DNA from: JAWLCQ01 sp041687095
Lineage (GTDB): Bacteria > Planctomycetota > Phycisphaerae > SM23-33
Reading direction: 5' to 3'
Assembly (NCBI GenBank): GCA_041687095.1
Contig: JAWLCQ010000257.1
Coordinates: forward strand, 1-5,713
DNA: 5,713 nt
A model generated the notes under the pieces. That model saw only the letters and a program-made list of their open reading frames with translations, was not told the origin of the DNA and ran no database searches. Shown in pieces: positions 1 through 4,712 of this stretch (its first letter is position 1; each line of letters starts with the position of its first letter). Position numbers and translations under genes: made by a program.

Positions 1-85
1 TCAGCACCTCCATCAGCCGCTCGTTGAGGCGTTTATCCTGAAGGTCCAGCCCCTGCATCTCTTCCTCGACCCATGCTGCTGCCAT
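1..85 (-). CDS. IS4-family (Tn5/IS50-like) transposase, N-terminal fragment cut by the window edge
   Basis: The minus-strand frame opens with ATG at 85-83 and stays open to the window edge, giving 28 residues. They read MAAAWVEEEMQGLDLQDKRL followed by NERLMEVL. The order W-x-E-E-E, G-x-D-L-x-D-K-R-L, then R-L is typical of the N-terminal DNA-binding domain of Tn5-like IS4-family transposases, which binds the element ends before the DDE catalytic domain. A good Shine-Dalgarno, AAGGGG (98-93), sits 7 nt before the ATG and fixes the start. The catalytic domain lies outside the window, so whether the enzyme is intact cannot be judged. It belongs to the insertion sequence whose outer end is proposed near 208. 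The family call rests on motif recognition of a short piece. Confidence 0.75.
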   Translation of the reverse strand, partial: MAAAWVEEEMQGLDLQDKRLNERLMEVL

Positions 86-208
86 GGCCTTACCCCTTGC
101 ACTCCACACGGCCGCGACGCCCGTACGCTCGGACGATGATGCCGCTCCCCTGCAAGAACGAGCAGTCACGGCAGAACGGTCCAAAGATGTGTAGAACAAC
201 GAGGTCAG
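1..208 (-). mobile_element. End of an IS4-family insertion sequence (transposase-proximal terminus)
   Basis: About 120 bp lies between the transposase ATG (85) and a sequence resembling a Tn5-type element end. Read on the minus strand, 203-185 is CTCGTTGTTCTACACATCT. It matches the Tn5 mosaic end (recalled as CTGTCTCTTATACACATCT) at 14 of 19 positions, including the last nine, TACACATCT. It points inward toward the transposase, as in IS50, where the gene begins roughly 90 bp inside the outer end. A CTGACC just outside (208-203) could be the true tip. The partner terminus and the target duplication lie outside the window, so the boundary is approximate. Confidence 0.5.
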
Positions 209-220
209 GAGACCCCCGAC

Positions 221-236
221 GCCTCCAAGGGGAGGC
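221..236. other. Short perfect hairpin between the IS end and the 7-bp array
   Basis: GCCTCC (221-226) and GGAGGC (231-236) form a perfect 6-bp stem with an AAGG loop. On the plus strand it is followed by CTGTTTGTG, a poor T tract; on the minus strand no T tract follows. It could be a weak terminator or simply part of the repeat-rich spacer. Apart from this hairpin, the IS end and the 7-bp array, nothing else is recognisable between 86 and 400. Confidence 0.25.
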
Positions 237-263
237 CTGTTTGTGAATCCCCTGATTCCCGCG

Positions 264-424
264 ATTCCCAACTCCCGGTTCCTGATTCCCGGTTCCTGGC
301 TCCGGGTTCCCGGTGCCTGGTTCCTGGTTCCTGGTTCCTGGTTCCTGGCTGCCGGTCCCCGGTTCCTGGTGCCTCCCCCCTAGTCCCTAGTGCCTATTCC
401 CTAGTGCCTCGTTCCCAGTGCCTT
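264..424. repeat. Degenerate 7-bp tandem array (consensus GTTCCTG), 23 units in one register
   Basis: Starting at 264 the sequence divides into 23 consecutive 7-bp units with no register slip. Seven are exact GTTCCTG (278, 292, 320, 327, 334, 341, 362), four of them back to back at 320-347. Others are one or two changes away, such as GTTCCCG, GTGCCTG, ATTCCCG and GTCCCTA. From about 382 the variants change to GTGCCTA/TTCCCTA. Looser related units (GATTCCC) precede it at 246-263 in another phase. The last units overlap the stop codon and final seven codons of the alkyltransferase gene. This is a minisatellite-type repeat probably made by slippage; no function is evident. Confidence 0.85.
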
Positions 425-943
425 CCCCCCCCGCCGTTTCTCCAGGTCCAGCATCCGCTGCTTGAGGGCCACGCCGCCGGGGGCGCTGAACCCCCCCGCC
501 GAGCCGTCGGAGTACGTGATGCGGTGGCAGGGGACGACCAGCGGGATCGTGTTCTTGCCCAGGGCGGCGGCGGAGGGGCGGGCGGCGTCCTCGCGGCCGA
601 TGCGCTTGGCGAGCCACCCGTAGCTGCACGTTTCCCCGTAGCGGATCTTGCGGGCCTCGAGCAGCACCTGCCCGGGGAAGCCCCGCGGCAGGTCGCACTC
701 GATGTCGTCGAACTCGACCACCTCGCCCCCGAAGTAGGCGACGGTGCGGTCGATGAGGTCGGTGAAGGCCGCTCGGTCCTCGGTGGCGCCCTTGTGCTCC
801 CAGGCGAGGAGCTGGCGGAGTTCGTCGAGCTGGTAGTGCGGGAGGACCAGGCGCTTGAGCCCCTTGGGACCGTGGAGGGCCCCGACGGGCCCCCAGGGCG
901 TGGGCCAGACGGCGTAGCGGAGATCGGCGTTCTTCGTGGCCAT
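401..943 (-). CDS. ogt: Methylated-DNA--[protein]-cysteine S-methyltransferase (Ogt/AGT type)
   Basis: This 180-residue cytoplasmic protein should repair O6-alkylguanine (and O4-alkylthymine) by moving the alkyl group irreversibly to its own cysteine. The C-terminal half carries the signature: GQVLLEARKIRYGETCSYGWLA (residues 91-112) split as the helix and the conserved Tyr108, then Arg122 as the probable arginine finger, Asn131, and PCHR at 138-141 with acceptor Cys139, followed by a Gly-rich stretch (149-157) and a C-terminal helix. Residues 1-85 form the usual variable N-terminal domain; the length is normal for single-domain Ogt. ATG 943 is the only reasonable start because the in-frame codon seven positions upstream is the stop of the PilZ gene; no clear Shine-Dalgarno is visible, so coupling to the PilZ gene 18 bp upstream is likely. 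Its last residues (KALGTRH) and stop are encoded inside the 7-bp repeat array, suggesting the C-terminus was altered by repeat growth. The DNA-binding helix reads AARPSAAALGKN, somewhat unlike the usual AARAVGxAxxxN. Confidence 0.93.
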   Translation of the reverse strand: MATKNADLRYAVWPTPWGPVGALHGPKGLKRLVLPHYQLDELRQLLAWEHKGATEDRAAFTDLIDRTVAYFGGEVVEFDDIECDLPRGFPGQVLLEARKIRYGETCSYGWLAKRIGREDAARPSAAALGKNTIPLVVPCHRITYSDGSAGGFSAPGGVALKQRMLDLEKRRGGKALGTRH

Positions 944-961
944 GCGGGCTATGGTAGCATA

Positions 962-1741
962 CTACACCCGCAAACTCGATGGCGCCATCGTGCGGAGGCT
1001 CATCCGCTGCAGTTCGGTGACCTTCCCGCCGATGATGCGGAGGATCTGGCGGCCGTCGTGGGTCTGTTCGAGGCCCACGAACTGCAGGCCCACCACGATC
1101 TCGCCGTTGTCGTGGGCGACGTGGCGGATCTCGGCGTCGGCGAAGACGGAGGGTTGCCCGGGCCCGAACCCGATCCGCACGCCCGCGAGGTACCCCGTCT
1201 CGAGGCGGTCCCCGGGATCGTCGGCGGTGCGGAACTGGAACCCCCCGGCGGAGAGGTTCGTGACGCGCCCCACGAAGACGGGGTGGTCGGGGGTCATCTG
1301 CTGAGGCTCGGACTGCATCCCGCCCAGCCACATCGACGCGCGGATGACGCAGCCCTCGGGGACGTCGGCGCGGTAGTAGGCGCGGCGTTGGAGGCGCTGC
1401 ATCTGGGAGGGCCAGCACAAGCCCACCACGGGCAGCTTCTGCCCGTCGTCGAGTTCGAACGCGTCGGGGCCAGCGACCGTGGAGACGAAGACGTACTTGT
1501 GGTGCTTGAGCTTGACCGTCACCCCGACCTTCTCCGCGGGCCCCAGCTCCCAGGGGTGGCCCTCGGCGTTGGTGGGGATCTGGATGTAGATGCGCTGGGG
1601 GTCGATGTCGAGGAGGCGGCTTTGGAGGTTGATCCATCGCTCGTCATGGCGAACGGTGACGGTAACGGGCAGATGCCGATTCGCGGCGTCGCGAATGGTT
1701 TCCTTGACCTGATGGATGTCGAGTTCCTGAAGACCCGCCAT
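962..1741 (-). CDS. PilZ domain protein with YcgR-like N-terminal domain (c-di-GMP effector)
   Basis: This soluble 259-residue protein has the two-domain layout of YcgR-type flagellar brakes. Residues about 20-105 form a beta-rich N-terminal domain of the PilZN/YcgR type (LPVTVTVRHDERW, then a long strand series ending KYVFVSTVAG). The PilZ domain follows from about 113. Both c-di-GMP-binding motifs are intact: RxxxR as RAYYR (120-124) and NxSxxG as NLSAGG (162-167), and a typical VVGLQFVGL strand lies near 216-224. It should therefore bind c-di-GMP and regulate motility, adhesion or matrix production, but no partner gene is present. The start chosen is ATG 1741, with GAGG ending 9 nt upstream; the frame stays open to 1792, but the added residues (MRRGPVRGARSGVRSNA) are basic and look untranslated. 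It is followed after 18 bp by ogt, so the two are probably co-transcribed. Functions other than flagellar braking are equally possible. Confidence 0.9.
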   Translation of the reverse strand: MAGLQELDIHQVKETIRDAANRHLPVTVTVRHDERWINLQSRLLDIDPQRIYIQIPTNAEGHPWELGPAEKVGVTVKLKHHKYVFVSTVAGPDAFELDDGQKLPVVGLCWPSQMQRLQRRAYYRADVPEGCVIRASMWLGGMQSEPQQMTPDHPVFVGRVTNLSAGGFQFRTADDPGDRLETGYLAGVRIGFGPGQPSVFADAEIRHVAHDNGEIVVGLQFVGLEQTHDGRQILRIIGGKVTELQRMSLRTMAPSSLRV

Positions 1742-1854
1742 AGCGTTTGACCTCACTCCGCTTCGGGCCCCTCGGACGGGCCCTCGCCTCATCTTTACCT
1801 TCGGCGCATTCCTCGCTGCACTTGAGCGTCTGGGGGGACCTTAGGATCCAGTGG

Positions 1855-1889
1855 AGGGAAAAGCGAAACGCAACGCGGGCTGCGCCCGC
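1855..1889 (-). terminator. Candidate rho-independent terminator upstream of the PilZ gene
   Basis: On the minus strand GCGGGC (1889-1884), loop GCA, and GCCCGC (1880-1875) form a perfect 6-bp stem. A T-rich stretch containing GTTTCGCTTTT follows (about 1874-1855). It would stop transcription arriving from the membrane-protein gene (2320-3555) before the PilZ-ogt unit. The T tract is interrupted, so strength is uncertain. Confidence 0.35.
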
Positions 1890-1906
1890 TCCCAATTTCG
1901 ATGTTC

Positions 1907-2050
1907 GTAACCGTTCACGGGACCGGTCAAACAGGGTGCCACCCTCAAGCCGCATGCTGTTTGCGGCTTGGGGGTGTTGAGCCTGTCAGACCGAAGCACC
2001 CCCAAGCGGCAAACAGCGCCGCGTGAGGGTGGCACCCCGTGAACGGTTAC
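1907..2050. mobile_element. MITE-like 144-bp non-coding element with 15-bp terminal inverted repeats and 8-bp target duplication
   Basis: The left end GTAACCGTTCACGGG (1907-1921) is the exact reverse complement of the right end (2036-2050). The element is directly flanked by identical 8-mers, CGATGTTC, at 1899-1906 and 2051-2058, which look like a target-site duplication. Inside is a second, larger imperfect inverted repeat: 1934-1976 against 1997-2037, identical except for an 8/6-nt segment and one G/C change, with a 20-nt spacer. Each arm also folds locally; the left arm has AAGCCGCA...TGCGGCTT, an 8-bp stem with a 7-nt loop. No convincing reading frame is present. Perfect ends, a perfect duplication and no coding capacity fit a miniature transposable element moved in trans. 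The internal double-hairpin layout is also reminiscent of REPIN-type paired palindromes. The mobilising transposase is unknown. Confidence 0.8.
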
Positions 2051-2069
2051 CGATGTTCGACTTTCGGTT

Positions 2070-2108
2070 TTCGATTGGGCTGTCGCCCTTACCACGGCCC
2101 CAATCGAA
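2070..2108. repeat. Inverted repeat with 10-bp perfect arms
   Basis: TTCGATTGGG (2070-2079) and CCCAATCGAA (2099-2108) pair perfectly across 19 nt. It lies 11 bp beyond the right target duplication of the MITE-like element. Neither strand has a good T tract after it, so it is not a standard terminator. It could be a processing hairpin, a weak bidirectional terminator or a remnant of another palindromic element. Confidence 0.5.
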
Positions 2109-2319
2109 GTGAGCGCTGTTTGACGACCGGGGAACATCCTCGAAAAAGCGAGGATCTTGCGCGTTTGCAGTGCAGGGGCGGCCCGCCCGGTTTCCCGGGA
2201 GCCGAGGGGCGGGACTCGGTCGCAGGCATCGAGGGCGAACGGGTCTCGGTTCCGAGACGGAGGGGGGGGAAACGTGGCGTCGGGGCGGATCGGCGATCCC
2301 GGTCCGCGAACGGCAATGC
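2109..2319. other. GC-rich spacer downstream of the membrane-protein gene, with small hairpins
   Basis: No gene is supported here. Three small stems are visible: ATCCTCG (2136-2142) with CGAGGAT (2149-2155) and loop AAAAAG; CCCGCCC near 2180 with GGGCGGG near 2210; and GTCTCGG (2243-2249) with CCGAGAC (2252-2258). The first, read on the minus strand as CCTCGCTTTTTCGAGG, is the best candidate for the 3' end of the 2320-3555 transcript, but its T run is in the loop, not after the stem. Short frames across this stretch show no recognisable protein features. Confidence 0.4.
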
Positions 2320-3555
2320 CTACAAGGGTGCGGGCGTGTCCGAGGGGGGCCGGGGGGCCAGATCCTCCGTGCCGGTCTCGGCGGATTCCTCGCGGGCGAG
2401 CTGGGCCTGCATCTCCTCCGGGCGGGGGATGCGCGGGCCGGTGACGACCACGAGGATGCCCGGGAGGCCCCACAGCAGCGGGATGATTCGCGCCAGCAGC
2501 GCCAGCGCCAGCACCTGCGGGGCCGCGGCCATCGCCCCGTAGAAGGCCTGGTACGCCCCCTCGACCAGCCCCACGCCCCCGGGGGTGATTGGAACCGCCC
2601 CGATGATGTAGATCAGCGGCACGTAGACGAAGTGCGAGTACCACGGCACGCGGTGCATCCCCAGGGCCACGCCCAGAAGGGCAATGGCCCCGATGAACAG
2701 CACGTGGGCCACTACCGTGATCGCCAGGGCGATCCCTAGCCCTCCCACGTTCGCCCGGTACTGCCGCACCGCCACGCCCACGGCGGCGAGGTGCTCGGCG
2801 AAGGGGAGGCGACGGTAGAGCTTGTGCAGGTGCAGCGCCCGCCGCACCCTCCCGCTTGCCACCACCGTCCCCGCCACGGCGATTCCCGCCAGAATGGCGC
2901 CCACGGCGAGGGCGGGGACCCGGACCTCCTCCACGCTCGCCAGCCCCCCCCCCACCACGATCGCCAGCATCACCGCCGCCAGCAGCGTCATCTCCGTCAG
3001 CCCCAGAACGCGGTCCACGAACAGCGTCGTCAGCACGGCCGCCACTTTCGGCGTGTGCCGCGTCACGTAGTACGCCTTCACCAGGTCGCCCCCCACCACC
3101 CCGGGGACGACGGCGTTGAAGAACTGGCCCAGGAAGGTCAGGCGGACGGACTCCCAGGGGCCGATGTGGATGTCCTGCAGGCGAAGGAGGTACCAGAGGC
3201 GAACGGCGATGGCGAAGAGCGACAGCACGAACGCCACCGCCGCCACGCCCAGCAACAGCCGGTCGATCTGCCCCAGCGTCGCCAGCAGCCCCGGGCGGAC
3301 GACGTCGGCGGGCGCGTCGCCGATGGGCGCGAAATCGCCCACGCTCCGCACCTGCTCCGTCCGCCACCAGAGTATGCCCTCGGCCACCTGCAACTGCCCC
3401 TGGGGGAGTTCGGCGAGGACGGCGAAGGTCCGCCCGGTGGAGGCCTCCTGCACGTAGCTCCGCCAGTGCACCCGCCCGAACAGCCACCCCAGCAGCACCG
3501 CCGCCAGCAGGAGCTTGACGCTGAGGATCAGGATTTTGCGTGTCTCTTTTCGCAT
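2320..3555 (-). CDS. Lysylphosphatidylglycerol synthase transmembrane / UPF0104 family membrane protein
   Basis: This 411-residue polytopic inner-membrane protein resembles the flippase half of MprF (PF03706). Residues 8-26 form the first membrane helix, followed by an unusually long non-membrane segment (about 27-98), then a series of helices up to about 373 and a Pro/Glu-rich cytoplasmic-type tail. Family motifs are clear: RLWYLLRLQ (119-127), FFNAVVPGVVGGD (145-157) followed by KAYY, TLFVDRVLGL (177-186), and PITPGGVGLVEG (322-333). The C-terminal aminoacyl-transfer domain of full MprF is absent, so lysyl-PG synthesis cannot be inferred; lipid or lipid-linked substrate transport is the safer guess. 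ATG 3555 is preferred: a sigma70-like promoter at 3579-3607 would start transcription near 3571, leaving a TTG at 3567 almost no leader. A weak GGGTG precedes the ATG. It is transcribed divergently from the kinase and seems to be a single-gene unit. Confidence 0.85.
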   Translation of the reverse strand: MRKETRKILILSVKLLLAAVLLGWLFGRVHWRSYVQEASTGRTFAVLAELPQGQLQVAEGILWWRTEQVRSVGDFAPIGDAPADVVRPGLLATLGQIDRLLLGVAAVAFVLSLFAIAVRLWYLLRLQDIHIGPWESVRLTFLGQFFNAVVPGVVGGDLVKAYYVTRHTPKVAAVLTTLFVDRVLGLTEMTLLAAVMLAIVVGGGLASVEEVRVPALAVGAILAGIAVAGTVVASGRVRRALHLHKLYRRLPFAEHLAAVGVAVRQYRANVGGLGIALAITVVAHVLFIGAIALLGVALGMHRVPWYSHFVYVPLIYIIGAVPITPGGVGLVEGAYQAFYGAMAAAPQVLALALLARIIPLLWGLPGILVVVTGPRIPRPEEMQAQLAREESAETGTEDLAPRPPSDTPAPL

Positions 3556-3578
3556 CGTCGCACCCAAGGCAGGCCCGA

Positions 3579-3607
3579 ATTGTACGGTGCCGTCGGAGGA
3601 TGAACAA
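3579..3607 (-). promoter_or_regulatory. Candidate sigma70 promoter for the 2320-3555 gene
   Basis: On the minus strand TTGTTC (3607-3602), a 17-bp spacer, and TACAAT (3584-3579) match the -35/-10 layout; the -10 hexamer has 5 of 6 consensus bases and the -35 has the key TTG. The expected start is near 3571, about 16 nt ahead of ATG 3555. Confidence 0.5.
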
Positions 3608-3680
3608 GGAGGCCTTGATGAACGGAGTGGCTGGAACAGGCGGCGGGAGAAGGTTTTCGGTTCCTGCGAGCCGGGGGAAT

Positions 3681-3703
3681 TGGTACACTGGCACCGATAC
3701 AGC
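3681..3703 (+). promoter_or_regulatory. Candidate promoter for the kinase-phosphatase pair (sigma70 extended -10, or sigma54-like)
   Basis: TGGTACACT (3681-3689) reads as an extended -10 (TGn plus TACACT, 4 of 6), but no good -35 is seen 16-18 bp upstream. Overlapping it, TGGCAC (3689-3694) with GG at 3690-3691, ten bases, and GC at 3702-3703 has the GG-N10-GC geometry of a sigma54 -24/-12 site, although the -12 part reads CAGC instead of TTGC. Either would place a start 30-50 nt ahead of ATG 3747. Neither is strong. Confidence 0.22.
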
Positions 3704-3746
3704 CGGACTCGTCACACTCATACATAACTCTTACCGGCCACAAACA

Positions 3747-4712
3747 ATGGGATGTATGCAGACGCTGAAGGTGCCCGGGCACCAGGTGGTTCAATTCCTG
3801 GGCAGCGGTGCGCGCAGCACCATCTGGCAGGTGCGTAACCGCCAGACCGGGCAGATGTTAGCGGTGAAGCGCGTGCAGCGCCGCTCTGCCGAGGATGCGC
3901 GGTTCGTTGAGCAGGCGATCAACGAGTACGAGGTCGCCTGCGCCCTGGACCACCCGGCGATCCGGCGGATCCACCGCCTTCGCCGCGTCTCCTGGCTGTT
4001 CATGCTGCGGGAGGTCCAGATCTTCATGGAACTCTGCGAGGGCAAGAGCGTTCAGGAGGCCCGCCCGACGGCCGTCGAGCAGACGGTCGCCATCTTCGCC
4101 CAGGTCGCCGACGCCCTCGCCCACATGAACGCCCGGGGCTTCGTCCATGCGGACATGAAGCCCAACAACATCCTGGTGGGCCCGGACGGGACGGTGAAGG
4201 TCATCGATCTGGGCCAGAGCTGCCCCATCGGGACCATGAAGCAGCGGATCCAGGGCACGCCCGACTTCATCGCCCCCGAGCAGGTCCAACGCCAGCCCCT
4301 CGACGGGCGGACCGACGTCTTCAACTTCGGGGCCGCCCTCTACTGGACCCTCACCGGCCAGCCCATCCCCACGCTGCTTCCCAAGAGCAACGGCAGCATC
4401 CTCAAGGCCGACATGACCGTCGTCCCCCCCGAGCAGATCAACGGGCAGGTGTCGGCCGCCCTGAGCAAGCTGGTGCTGGACTGCGTGGAGCCCGTTCCCG
4501 CTCGCCGCCCCCCGTCCATGAGCGCCGTCGGGGCGCGGCTGAACCTCATCCACAAGGCCATCGCCCGTTCCGCCCCCCCGCCGCCCCCCGCGGCCGAGCC
4601 CGAGCCCGAGGACGTCCCGGACATCACCCGCCAACTGGAAGCCGAACTCGAACTGCAGGAACTCCAACACCCCTCGCAGGACTCGCAGACCCCCCCGCCG
4701 GAGACCCCCTGA
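3747..4712 (+). CDS. Soluble Ser/Thr protein kinase, variant HAD/DLG catalytic motifs
   Basis: This 321-residue Hanks-type kinase has a nearly complete set of catalytic elements. These are the Gly-rich loop LGSGARSTIWQV (18-29), the ATP-anchoring Lys41 in AVKRV, the probable alpha-C Glu60 in NEYEVA, the catalytic loop VHADMKPNNIL (133-143) with Asp136, Lys138 and Asn141, metal-binding Asp154 in VIDLGQS, APE at 176-178, Asp190 in RTDVFNFG, and the structural Arg254. Two signatures differ: HAD replaces HRD, marking a non-RD kinase, and DLG replaces DFG. It should still be active. After residue 272 the tail is proline-rich, then acidic; there is no membrane helix or sensor domain, so input must come from partners. 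The family looks like one frequent in planctomycetes (from memory). ATG 3747 fits where the kinase fold begins. An in-frame ATG at 3618 has a perfect AAGGAGG 5 nt upstream and would add 43 residues, but those codons (AGA, AGG, ATA, ACA) look non-coding. The stop overlaps the phosphatase start. Confidence 0.92.
   Translation: MGCMQTLKVPGHQVVQFLGSGARSTIWQVRNRQTGQMLAVKRVQRRSAEDARFVEQAINEYEVACALDHPAIRRIHRLRRVSWLFMLREVQIFMELCEGKSVQEARPTAVEQTVAIFAQVADALAHMNARGFVHADMKPNNILVGPDGTVKVIDLGQSCPIGTMKQRIQGTPDFIAPEQVQRQPLDGRTDVFNFGAALYWTLTGQPIPTLLPKSNGSILKADMTVVPPEQINGQVSAALSKLVLDCVEPVPARRPPSMSAVGARLNLIHKAIARSAPPPPPAAEPEPEDVPDITRQLEAELELQELQHPSQDSQTPPPETP

Noticed and set aside
264..424. CRISPR array
   Set aside because: The unit is 7 bp, contiguous and degenerate, with no spacers and no cas genes.
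404..1750. Long open plus-strand frame across the ogt and PilZ genes
   Set aside because: It is antisense to two genes with clear family motifs; its translation is low-complexity (Gly, Ala, Val, Asp rich) and matches nothing, as expected from GC-rich third positions.
1765..1783. GGGCCC-7 nt-GGGCCC palindrome in the PilZ leader as a riboswitch or attenuator
   Set aside because: Only two self-complementary hexamers in GC-rich DNA; no conserved aptamer core or alternative pairing with the ribosome-binding site is visible.
2089..2316. Possible small gene (75 residues, minus strand) after the membrane-protein gene
   Set aside because: No ribosome-binding site or recognisable motif; composition is Arg/Pro/Ser rich and the stretch contains several hairpins.
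1841..3721. 626-residue minus-strand frame through the spacer and the membrane-protein gene
   Set aside because: It overlaps the membrane-protein gene in another frame, reads through the MITE-like element and has a Gly/Arg/Pro-rich translation with no domain.
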